Shown here: piece after piece, positions 9,106 to 17,133 of the stretch
Position numbering within the stretch: position 1 is the stretch's first letter
Layout of the letters: each line of letters opens with the position of its first letter
DNA from: Facklamia sp050409585
Lineage (GTDB): Bacteria; Bacillota; Bacilli; Lactobacillales; Aerococcaceae
Direction of reading: 5' to 3'
Length of the DNA: 64,000 nt
Assembly: GCF_050409585.1 (NCBI RefSeq)
Contig: NZ_JBNUPE010000008.1
Location: forward strand, 1-64,000
Notes under the pieces: generated by a model
What the model saw: the letters and a program-made list of their open reading frames with translations, nothing else
What the model was told of the DNA's origin: nothing
The model's database searches: none
Program-made: the position numbers and the translations under genes

Positions 9106-9804
9106 TTGGTGCAAAGAAAACGCAAAAAAGCTCATAGACCCAGAAAAAAAACTTTGAAAAATAATAAGAAACTTAAACAATTCAAAAAATGGCAGGAAGC
9201 TTTCTTTAAACGATTAGGATGTTTAAGCTTCTTTATGATTATCTTTATTAGTTTACTTTTTGTGTTGTTATTTCGTTGGATGTCACAACCGGCTCCTAAT
9301 TTTTATCAAAATGAGCTTTATCAATCAGATCACTTGCTCAAAGAACAATTTATTGCAGATTTGGTCCCAACTGCCCAAGCTTTACAAAGAGAGTTTGGTG
9401 TCTATGCTTCTGTGTCTTTAGCTCAAGCTGTTTTAGAATCGGACTTTGGTAGAAGTCAATTAGCTAGCCAGCATAATAATCTATATGGTGTAAAAACAAG
9501 TGCTGACGATCCTAATTCTGCACTCTATCCAACAATGGAGTTTTTTGATGGCGAGTGGGTTGAGATTAAGGATTATTTTAAGGTGTATCCTTCTAGACAA
9601 GCATCAATGCGTGAGCACGCTCTTTTAATGATTAATGGAACTTCTTGGGATCCTAATCAATATCAAGCTGTATTACAAGCCAAGGATTTCCAATCACAAG
9701 CTCAGGCATTACAAGATTCGGGTTATGCAACCGATCCAAATTACGGAGAAAAATTAATAAATATGATTGAAGAGTGGCAATTGGATCAATATGATCAACC
9801 ATAA
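9106..9804 (+). CDS. Membrane-anchored N-acetylglucosaminidase (GH73)
   Basis: 232 residues. A very basic N-terminus (RKRKKAHRPRKKTLKN) precedes one membrane segment (about 42-62). The outer domain (about 80-225) fits glycoside hydrolase 73/mannosyl-glycoprotein endo-beta-N-acetylglucosaminidase: VSLAQAVLESDFGRS holds the likely catalytic Glu, and HNNLYGVK and the later YATDPNYGEKL are also typical. It would cut the glycan strands of peptidoglycan at the cell surface. The start is uncertain: TTG at 9106 or GTG at 9109, both after a weak GTGGTGA site. There are no separate wall-binding repeats, so the membrane anchor holds it in place. Confidence 0.85.
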   Translation: MVQRKRKKAHRPRKKTLKNNKKLKQFKKWQEAFFKRLGCLSFFMIIFISLLFVLLFRWMSQPAPNFYQNELYQSDHLLKEQFIADLVPTAQALQREFGVYASVSLAQAVLESDFGRSQLASQHNNLYGVKTSADDPNSALYPTMEFFDGEWVEIKDYFKVYPSRQASMREHALLMINGTSWDPNQYQAVLQAKDFQSQAQALQDSGYATDPNYGEKLINMIEEWQLDQYDQP

Positions 9805-9831
9805 AAAGAATAATATGATGGGAGGGATAAA

Positions 9832-10968
9832 ATGGTTCGAAGACATCAACCAGGAAGTATGATTGGTATTATTGGAGACTCACTTACAACCGCTTTACTG
9901 GCCCAAGAGGCCGGAAGATTGGGGTATCGTGTAGCAAGCATGGTGAGTCATGATGAAAACCCGGTCAAACAATTTTCTTATTGGCAAATAGTCGATGCTA
10001 ACTATCAAGACGAGAGTTTAATCGAATTTGCAAGCTTAGTGGATATGATATATATTGAACCAGGTATTTTATCAAACCGACATTATAAATTATTGGAAGA
10101 ATATACTGACTTGGCTTTATCAGAAGATTTAGTTGCAATTACAACAGACCGTTTAATTGAAAAAGTTTATTTAGACTCTACTAAAAGTTTAGTAGCACCT
10201 TTTTCAATGGTGACTTCCATTGAAGATATTAAAGAAGCGATAGAATATATAGGTTATCCTTGTGTTCTTAAGTCAGGACAACGACATTTGAATCAAGCCA
10301 AGGACCACATTCTTCTATTCAATGAGGATGATTTACCTTTAGCAGAGAAGAAAGTTGAGCAAGCAACATGTATACTTGAGGCTTGGATTCCAGTTGAGAA
10401 GAGAGTTTCTTTGACTGTTGTCAGAAATGAGCGAGGAGAATTATTGATTTATCCTCCCTTTGAATTAGTAGATAAAGGGTTAATTATTGGTACACAAGTA
10501 AGGTATCCTGCGCGTATTGTTGATGAGGTTTCTAATGAAATCAACCGATTAGGCCGATTAATTGCTGAGTCACTTACATTGATTGGGGCTTTGACATTAG
10601 AGTTCTTTATTACATCTTCTGGTGTTATTTACATCAATCAAGCTTCGATTGGCTTATCGCAAGCGGCAACTTTTACAATCGGCTCGATGTCCATATCGCA
10701 ATTCGAAGCGTGTATGCGAGCGCTGTCAGGCTTGCCTTTGCCTACCTTAAAAGTAAAATCAGCAGCAGCTATAGCGATTCCTTTAGAATATTTAAATATA
10801 GAAAATGTCATGACACAATATATGTCTCGCACAGATTGGGGTTTTGCTTTAGTAAATTTTCCTGGACAATTACACAATCATTTGGAAGGACAGGTAATCA
10901 TAACGGGAGATAGTTTAATATCGTGTGATCGGCAAATTGAAATGACCGGATTATATAAAATTCAATAG
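9832..10968 (+). CDS. PurK-like ATP-grasp protein, probably not a true PurK
   Basis: 378 residues, the length and domain order of PurK (N5-carboxyaminoimidazole ribonucleotide synthase): Rossmann-like domain (about 10-100), ATP-grasp (about 105-290) and a small C-terminal domain. Fold cues are IGIIGDSLTTALLAQEA, GYPCVLKSG and QFEACMRALSGLPLP. The PurK signatures are gone. The GGGQLG loop reads GDSLTT. The glycine-rich KxRxGGYDGKG loop reads KSGQRHLNQAKDH. The NEIAPRPHNSGH active-site segment reads INQASIGLSQAATF. No other purine gene is nearby. It may use ATP for another ligation or be a non-catalytic relative. GGGAGG supports the start. Confidence 0.65.
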   Translation: MVRRHQPGSMIGIIGDSLTTALLAQEAGRLGYRVASMVSHDENPVKQFSYWQIVDANYQDESLIEFASLVDMIYIEPGILSNRHYKLLEEYTDLALSEDLVAITTDRLIEKVYLDSTKSLVAPFSMVTSIEDIKEAIEYIGYPCVLKSGQRHLNQAKDHILLFNEDDLPLAEKKVEQATCILEAWIPVEKRVSLTVVRNERGELLIYPPFELVDKGLIIGTQVRYPARIVDEVSNEINRLGRLIAESLTLIGALTLEFFITSSGVIYINQASIGLSQAATFTIGSMSISQFEACMRALSGLPLPTLKVKSAAAIAIPLEYLNIENVMTQYMSRTDWGFALVNFPGQLHNHLEGQVIITGDSLISCDRQIEMTGLYKIQ

Positions 10969-10972
10969 AATT

Positions 10973-11010
10973 AAGAAGCTGAAGGGATAGCCTTGGCTTC
11001 TTTTTATTTT
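10973..11010 (+). terminator. Rho-independent terminator
   Basis: AAGAAGC (10973-10979) pairs with GCTTCTT (10996-11002), with a minor inner stem AGG/CCT, followed by TTTATTTT. It separates the ATP-grasp gene from pcrA. Confidence 0.75.
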
Positions 11011-11059
11011 ATGAGGAGTTGGGAGAAGGCTATAAAGGACATAGGAGATTGTTCTTATT

Positions 11060-11076
11060 TTTGATATAATATCAAA
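11060..11076 (+). promoter_or_regulatory. pcrA -10 box inside a 17-bp palindrome
   Basis: TTTGATAT-A-ATATCAAA is a perfect palindrome. It contains the -10 hexamer TATAAT (11065-11070), so a protein bound here would block the promoter. No clear -35 is visible. The next gene, pcrA, starts at 11109. Confidence 0.5.
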
Positions 11077-11108
11077 TATTGGAAGCGTTGGTGAAATGGA
11101 GTGATAAT

Positions 11109-13490
11109 ATGAATTTATTAGAAAGTATAGGTCGATTAAATAATAAGCAAAAGGAGGCTGTATTGACTACCCAGGGACCGCTGTTAATAGCCGCTGGGGC
11201 AGGTTCAGGAAAAACACGGGTTCTTACTCACCGAATCGCTTATCTTGTTGAAGAAGAAAGAGTAAATCCTTGGAATATATTGGCTATTACTTTTACAAAT
11301 AAAGCCGCAAATGAAATGAAAGAGCGGATTAAAAACTTAGTTGGCCCAGATGCAGACTCTATATGGGTCTCAACATTTCATGCAATGTGTGTGAGGATAC
11401 TTAGAAGAGAGGGCGAAAAAATCGGTTATCAACGAAATTTCTCAATCGTAGACCCATCTGAACAACTAACTTTGATGCGTCAAGTGTTAAAAGAATTAAA
11501 TTTAGATAGCAAACAATTTAAAGATAAGAATCTTCTATGGCAAATTGAACAAGCAAAAAATGAAGGTAAAAGCCCAGCACATTATTTACAAACTGCCGGT
11601 AATTTTGTTGAAGAAATTTATGCAAAAGTCTATCAACTTTATCAGACAAAATTAAAACAAGCCAACGCCATGGATTTTAATGATTTGATTCTTAATACTG
11701 TTAAATTATTAGAAGAATATGATGATGTCCGTCACTTTTATCAGCATAAGTTTCAATATATTCATGTTGATGAGTACCAAGATACCAATAATACTCAGTA
11801 TCAACTCATTCGATTATTAACAGGAATTCTTAATAACATTTGTGTAGTAGGAGATGCTGATCAATCTATTTATGGCTGGCGCGGCGCAAATATGGAAAAC
11901 ATTTTAAACTTTGAATCTGACTTTCCTCAAGCTAAAACGATTCTATTAGAACAAAACTACCGTTCCAGTCAAAATATTTTAGCTGCAGCTAATAGTGTGA
12001 TTAAAAATAATCGAAATCGTAAAGTTAAGAAATTATGGTCTAATAAGGACAAAGGAAGCAAGATTAAGTTTTATCATTCAGACAACGACTCAGAGGAGGC
12101 GCTTTTTGTTATTCAAGAAATTATTGAGCTTAAAGATCGTTTTAATTTAAAAAATGATGATTTTGCTATTCTTTATCGAACTCAAGCTCAGTCACGCTCT
12201 TTAGAGGACCAGCTGTTAAAAGCCAATTTACCTTATAAAATTATTGGGGGCTTGAAGTTTTATGCTCGTAAAGAAATCCAAGACACCTTGGCTTATTTAA
12301 GGTTAATTAATAACCCCGCTGACAACCTTAGCTTTAATCGAATTGTGAATGTTCCTAAACGTGGAATTGGAAATACCACTATCGAGCGGTTATCAAATTT
12401 TGCTGCTCAGATTCAGTTACCCTGGTTCATGGCGATCGATTATTTAGATCAGTCTCAACTATCTAAAGCAGTACAAAAGAAATTACAAACGTTTGCTCAA
12501 ATGGTTAAAAATCTTCAAGAACAAGCAAAATATCTCTCTATGAGTGAACTAGTAGAGCAAGTGTGGCAGCTTTCAAACTATACTCAGGCTTTAATTGAAG
12601 AAGGCACTCTTGAAAGTCGAGCTCGCTTAGAAAACTTAGAAGAATTTGCTTCAGTAACTAAACTTTTTGACCAAGAGGATCATAGTTTACTGTTAGAAAA
12701 AGATCCTGATTTTCAAAATCAAGATCAAAGCACTATCGAATCGCAAGCAATTTTAGAAATATCAGGTTCAAATGTTGCTTTGGATCTATTTGAGTCAGCA
12801 GTGGAAAGTGAGGACGATACTAATCAATCAACAGCTTTATTGACTCAATTCCTTACAGAATTGTCTTTGGTTAGTGATAACCAAGAAGAGGATGAACAAA
12901 TGGGTATCACTTTGATGACTCTACATGCAGCCAAGGGCTTAGAATTTCCGGTTGTCTTTATTGTTGGAATGGAAGAAGGGATTTTCCCATCCTATCGTTC
13001 TTTTGATAATGAAGAAGATTTAGAGGAAGAAAGAAGATTAGCCTATGTAGGAATGACACGCGCTGAGGAAATATTATATTTAACAGCAGCATCCAATCGT
13101 CTACTATACGGACGTTATCAGCAAAATTTAGTTAGTCGATTTATAGATGAGATTGAACAAGATTTACTTGACCATATTGGACTTCCAGGAAGAGTCAAAA
13201 GATTTACTGCAAATAATCGAGGAAAAAACCAAGCCAATAGAGTTAAGTTAAGTCCCCCTTCGGCTCCCGTTAAGAAGAAGCGAGCTTTCCAAGCAACTTC
13301 AAATGTCAAAGGTCTAGAAATGATTAACTGGCAAGTGGGAGACAAAGTGGACCACAAAGCTTGGGGTCAAGGGACAATTGTAAAAGTTGACAAGTCAGCT
13401 AGCGACCAAATTTTAAAAGTAGCTTTTCCAGAGCAAGGAATTAAACAGTTAATGGCAGCATTTGCTCCAATTACTAAGTTATCAGATTAG
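11109..13490 (+). CDS. pcrA: ATP-dependent DNA helicase PcrA (UvrD family)
   Basis: 793 residues, a normal length for this superfamily 1 3'-5' helicase of repair and rolling-circle replication. Seen motifs: Q-motif LNNKQKEAV, Walker A AGAGSGKT, motif Ia ITFTNKAANEMKERI, motif II VDEYQDTNNTQY, motif III VGDADQSIYGWRGA, motif IV LEQNYRS, motif V TLMTLHAAKGLEFPVVF and motif VI RRLAYVGMTRAEE. The C-terminal tail ends in a small Tudor-like domain (about 745-793, WQVGDKVDHKAWGQGTI) that in PcrA contacts RNA polymerase. I chose ATG 11109 after GGAGTGATA; a longer frame to 11079 adds a non-conserved ten residues. It is followed by ligA, whose ribosome site overlaps the pcrA stop. Confidence 0.97.
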   Translation: MNLLESIGRLNNKQKEAVLTTQGPLLIAAGAGSGKTRVLTHRIAYLVEEERVNPWNILAITFTNKAANEMKERIKNLVGPDADSIWVSTFHAMCVRILRREGEKIGYQRNFSIVDPSEQLTLMRQVLKELNLDSKQFKDKNLLWQIEQAKNEGKSPAHYLQTAGNFVEEIYAKVYQLYQTKLKQANAMDFNDLILNTVKLLEEYDDVRHFYQHKFQYIHVDEYQDTNNTQYQLIRLLTGILNNICVVGDADQSIYGWRGANMENILNFESDFPQAKTILLEQNYRSSQNILAAANSVIKNNRNRKVKKLWSNKDKGSKIKFYHSDNDSEEALFVIQEIIELKDRFNLKNDDFAILYRTQAQSRSLEDQLLKANLPYKIIGGLKFYARKEIQDTLAYLRLINNPADNLSFNRIVNVPKRGIGNTTIERLSNFAAQIQLPWFMAIDYLDQSQLSKAVQKKLQTFAQMVKNLQEQAKYLSMSELVEQVWQLSNYTQALIEEGTLESRARLENLEEFASVTKLFDQEDHSLLLEKDPDFQNQDQSTIESQAILEISGSNVALDLFESAVESEDDTNQSTALLTQFLTELSLVSDNQEEDEQMGITLMTLHAAKGLEFPVVFIVGMEEGIFPSYRSFDNEEDLEEERRLAYVGMTRAEEILYLTAASNRLLYGRYQQNLVSRFIDEIEQDLLDHIGLPGRVKRFTANNRGKNQANRVKLSPPSAPVKKKRAFQATSNVKGLEMINWQVGDKVDHKAWGQGTIVKVDKSASDQILKVAFPEQGIKQLMAAFAPITKLSD

Positions 13491-13500
13491 GAGGCTCCTG

Positions 13501-15525
13501 ATGTCTAATCAGCAGAAAGAAAGACAACGTTTAGATGCTTTAAAAGAAAAATTAAATAATTATGCTTACTCTTACTATGTATTGGATCAGTCATTAATTA
13601 CGGATGCAGAGTATGATGAGCTGTATCAAGAATTGCTCATGATTGAAGCTAAGTATCCGGAGTGGGTCACTTTGGACTCACCTAGTCAGAGAGTGGGTGA
13701 CCAGCTGTTAGAAGGTTTTCAAAAGGTTAAACATGCTCAAACCATGTACTCTTTAAGTAATGCTTTTAATGAAGCAGACATACACGCTTTTATTAAAAAG
13801 GTAGAAGAAGTGGTTGGGTCTCAGCATTCTTTTATCTGTGAGTGTAAAATCGATGGTCTTGCCATTGCCTTAACTTATGAAGATGGTTTGTTTGTTCGAG
13901 GAGCTACACGAGGTAATGGTCAAACGGGAGAAGATATTACTCAAAACCTACGAACAATCCATTCCTTACCATTACGACTGAGAAAGCCCATTTCAGGTGA
14001 ATTTCGAGGAGAAGCTTATATGCCTAAAGAGGTCTTTTTAAAATTAAATGAACAAAGAGATGAGGCAGGGGAAAGTCCCTTGGCTAATCCTCGCAATGCG
14101 GCAGCTGGTGCATTGCGACAGAAAGATCCCGCAAAGGCAGCAAAGAGGCAACTAAACATATTTATGTATAATTGCTCTAGTCAATCGGATATAGAGGCAA
14201 CTTCTCAAGGAGAACTCCTAGAAGAGATGGAAGCTGTTGGCTTAAGAACGAACTCTTTTAGAAAAGAATGTCATAATTTTAATGAAGTATGGGAGTTTAT
14301 CCAAACGGTTGGCCAAAAAAGGCACCAATTACCCTATGAGATTGATGGAGTGGTTATTAAAGTCAATGCTTTTGAATATCAAGAAAAATTGGGGCATACT
14401 ATTAAAGCGCCCCGTTGGGCAATTGCCTACAAGTTTCCAGCAGAAGTTGCTCAAACAACTTTACTTAATGTAGATTGGACAGTGGGTAGAACTGGAGTAG
14501 TTACCCCTACCGCTATTATGGAGGCTGTTCAATTGGCAGGAACCACTGTTCAAAGAGCAAGTCTTCATAATGTAGATCTTATTGAAAAACTTGATTTACA
14601 TATAGGTGATCAAGTCGTTATCCATAAGGCAGGAGATATTATTCCCGAAATATTAGAGGTTGATCTAACTAAAAGAAAGCGAGATGATCGACCGGTAGCT
14701 ATTCCTACCGAATGTCCACAATGTCATGAAGAGCTAGTGAAAATTAAAGATGAAGTGGCTTTAAGATGTGTTAATCCTAACTGTCCCGCCCAAAGGTTGG
14801 CTCAGATTACTCATTTTGTTTCCCGATTAGCCATGAATATTGATGGTCTGGGTGAAAAAATTGTTGAGCAATTATTGGACCATCATTTGATTGAAAATCC
14901 GGCTGATCTTTATTATCTCAAGCAAGAAGACCTTTTAAAACTTGATAAGATTAAAGAAAAGTCAGCTAACAACTTGATCCAAGCGATTAATGAGTCTAAG
15001 GATAGGGGATTAGATCGATTACTATTTGCTTTGGGAATTCGTCATGTCGGTGCAAAAGCTGCTCGCCTAATTGCCGAAGAATTTGGTACAATAGAAACAG
15101 TGATGATTGCCGAGGCAGAACAAGTCGGTCAAATTGAGGGCATAGGTGAAATCATCTCTCAATCACTGGTTCATTATTTCCAACAAGAGTCTTCATTAAA
15201 ATTGATTGATCGTTTAAAAAAAATAGGTGTCAAAACCGATTTTCAAACAACCGTGATTGGCACTCAACAGACCAATGAATTTAAAGGAAAGACTATTGTT
15301 CTAACTGGTAGTATGAATGCTTATACTCGTAATGAAGCAAAGCAAATTTTACAAAATTTAGGAGCAAATGTAACCGGCTCAGTCTCAAAGAAAACAGATA
15401 TATTGATTGCGGGGGCAGAAGCCGGCAGTAAATTAATAAAAGCTCGGGATTTAGGTGTTACAATCATAGATGAATCTACATTTATAGAAAAATTAGTAGA
15501 AAGTGGAATTAACGATGCAAAATAA
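13501..15525 (+). CDS. ligA: NAD-dependent DNA ligase LigA
   Basis: 674 residues. The domain order is normal: Ia domain (YYVLDQSLITDAEYDELY), adenylation domain with the lysine motif CKIDGLAIAL (about 117-126), OB fold, four-cysteine zinc finger (CPQC...C..NPNC), helix-hairpin-helix repeats (about 510-570) and a BRCT domain (about 595-670, GKTIVLTGSM...). It seals nicks in replication and repair, using NAD+ as adenylate donor. ATG 13501 follows AGGAGG that covers the pcrA stop, so translation is probably coupled. The last 11 nt overlap the camS start. Confidence 0.97.
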   Translation: MSNQQKERQRLDALKEKLNNYAYSYYVLDQSLITDAEYDELYQELLMIEAKYPEWVTLDSPSQRVGDQLLEGFQKVKHAQTMYSLSNAFNEADIHAFIKKVEEVVGSQHSFICECKIDGLAIALTYEDGLFVRGATRGNGQTGEDITQNLRTIHSLPLRLRKPISGEFRGEAYMPKEVFLKLNEQRDEAGESPLANPRNAAAGALRQKDPAKAAKRQLNIFMYNCSSQSDIEATSQGELLEEMEAVGLRTNSFRKECHNFNEVWEFIQTVGQKRHQLPYEIDGVVIKVNAFEYQEKLGHTIKAPRWAIAYKFPAEVAQTTLLNVDWTVGRTGVVTPTAIMEAVQLAGTTVQRASLHNVDLIEKLDLHIGDQVVIHKAGDIIPEILEVDLTKRKRDDRPVAIPTECPQCHEELVKIKDEVALRCVNPNCPAQRLAQITHFVSRLAMNIDGLGEKIVEQLLDHHLIENPADLYYLKQEDLLKLDKIKEKSANNLIQAINESKDRGLDRLLFALGIRHVGAKAARLIAEEFGTIETVMIAEAEQVGQIEGIGEIISQSLVHYFQQESSLKLIDRLKKIGVKTDFQTTVIGTQQTNEFKGKTIVLTGSMNAYTRNEAKQILQNLGANVTGSVSKKTDILIAGAEAGSKLIKARDLGVTIIDESTFIEKLVESGINDAK

Positions 15526-16816
15526 ATTGAAATGTATCACATTGCTAACCTGTCTTACTTTATTGTCAGGTTGCTTAAATAATTTAGAGGTAAAAAAAGA
15601 AGAAGCAGAACTGACACCTGAGAAGGTGATGGCCAGGTCAACTTCTAACCAATTAGCTAATGAAAATTATCGAGCTGTAATAACAGATGGTAAGTATCAA
15701 CTCGGCCCCTCAGCTAGTGCAGACTACACATTATCTTCAACGGGCAATGCCTTTGCTTTCGAAGATGGTCTGTTACGTTTGTCACGAGAGGTGTTTCCTA
15801 CCGATCAATACTTTTTACAAGAAGGCCAATTGATTGATGGTGATACACTGACTTCTTGGGTAGGCAGAGAAGCAGACAATAATCCAGCAGGCTTAAACCC
15901 TGCTATCCCTGTCGATAGTGGTGGTGCTAATCGTGAAACAACATCTTCTGACACTGATACTACTGTTGAGAATCAATCCCCTACTATTGAAGAAGCGACA
16001 GTAACTTCGGTTTTAGAAGATGGTCAAGAGGTTATGGTTGATGTAGAGGGTAATATCATTGATGAGAACGCCGGTAGGCCAGATCAGGTTGTCACTCAGG
16101 TTCAATCTACGCCTATTTACTTATCGCAAATTTTAGAAAAAAATATTATGGTTGAAACTGAAACAGGGTACAAGCTAGCAGGTATTGTTCTTGGCTTATC
16201 CATGAATTCACGTTATGAGTACACCGACCCAGAGGGGGTTGTTTACGAAGAAGAAATCTCTATGGGAGAAATGCGTGAGCGCGGAAGAGCTTATGCTAAT
16301 ATAATTGTGGGTCGTTTAAGAGCAACCGAAGAATTGAGATCTATTCCTATTCTAGTGGGTATATACCGACAGGCACCTTCTGATGAAATTGTAGGGGGTA
16401 GTTTTGTCTTGGATGGTATTTCACGTGAGGGAAATGCGGTTTCTGATTGGAAAGAGCTTAATGAATACCGAGTTGCTCTACCTATGACTGATTCAGGTGT
16501 CGAAGCAGAAAAATACGCTTATTTTGATAGTTTTTCTAAAGGCATTCGTGAGTTTTTCCCCAATCTGAATGGTATTTCCGGTCAAGTATTATATGCAGAC
16601 GATCAGTTGAAAACATTAGATATTGAAATAGTCACACAGTTTTATCAAACAACAGAAATTACTGCTTTAAGTCAGCATGTGCTGGACACTGCGCAGAAAA
16701 CATTACCTGAGAACATAGCAATTGAGATTAAAATTGTTTCTAATGCGGATACAGAAGCTTATATAGGTAGAAATGCAGGAGAAACGGAGTATCAATCACA
16801 TATATTTAGACAATAA
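15515..16816 (+). CDS. camS: CamS-family sex pheromone lipoprotein
   Basis: 434 residues from ATG 15515. A short basic start, a hydrophobic stretch and a lipobox LLSGC (Cys20) mark a lipoprotein anchored on the outer membrane face. The rest fits the CamS family: paired repeats of similar fold, with tell-tale parts such as VGIYRQAPSDEIVGGSF and an acidic low-complexity linker (about 120-160). The order pcrA-ligA-camS-gat is the usual one in Firmicutes. In staphylococci and enterococci the cleaved signal peptide of CamS yields a plasmid-mating pheromone; here the last residues before Cys20 are CLTLLSG, but pheromone activity is not shown. The start overlaps ligA by 11 nt. Confidence 0.88.
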   Translation: MQNKLKCITLLTCLTLLSGCLNNLEVKKEEAELTPEKVMARSTSNQLANENYRAVITDGKYQLGPSASADYTLSSTGNAFAFEDGLLRLSREVFPTDQYFLQEGQLIDGDTLTSWVGREADNNPAGLNPAIPVDSGGANRETTSSDTDTTVENQSPTIEEATVTSVLEDGQEVMVDVEGNIIDENAGRPDQVVTQVQSTPIYLSQILEKNIMVETETGYKLAGIVLGLSMNSRYEYTDPEGVVYEEEISMGEMRERGRAYANIIVGRLRATEELRSIPILVGIYRQAPSDEIVGGSFVLDGISREGNAVSDWKELNEYRVALPMTDSGVEAEKYAYFDSFSKGIREFFPNLNGISGQVLYADDQLKTLDIEIVTQFYQTTEITALSQHVLDTAQKTLPENIAIEIKIVSNADTEAYIGRNAGETEYQSHIFRQ

Positions 16817-16832
16817 GAAGAGGGGGAAAAGA

Positions 16833-17132
16833 ATGATTACACGCGAGGAAATTAAGCATGTTGCAAAATTAGCCAAATTAAGTTTTAGTGAGGAAGAACT
16901 GGACCAATTTGCTCCAAATATCCAAGAGATTGTTGAAATGGTTGAGCATTTACAAGAGGTGAACACGGAAGGTGTCGAGCCGACTTATCATGGTAACCAG
17001 TTGAAGAATGTTTATCGTGAAGATATCGCAGTCCCTAATCCGTCTTATCGAGCCTTATTGGATAATGCCCCAACAGTAAATGAAGGCTATATTCAAGTAC
17101 CAGTGATTATCGAAGATGAAAAAGGAGATTAA
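16833..17132 (+). CDS. gatC: Aspartyl/glutamyl-tRNA amidotransferase subunit C
   Basis: 99 residues, the usual size. The N-terminus ITREEIKHVAKLAKLSFSEEEL and the central VEMVEHLQEVNTEGVEPTYH are typical of GatC. It is a structural subunit that holds GatA and GatB together in the enzyme making Gln-tRNA(Gln) and Asn-tRNA(Asn) from mischarged tRNA. The start at 16833 follows AGAGGGGGAAAAGA; an upstream in-frame start at 16773 would run inside camS. The gatA start is one base beyond the stop, so the genes are tightly coupled. Confidence 0.95.
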   Translation: MITREEIKHVAKLAKLSFSEEELDQFAPNIQEIVEMVEHLQEVNTEGVEPTYHGNQLKNVYREDIAVPNPSYRALLDNAPTVNEGYIQVPVIIEDEKGD

Positions 17133-17133
17133 G

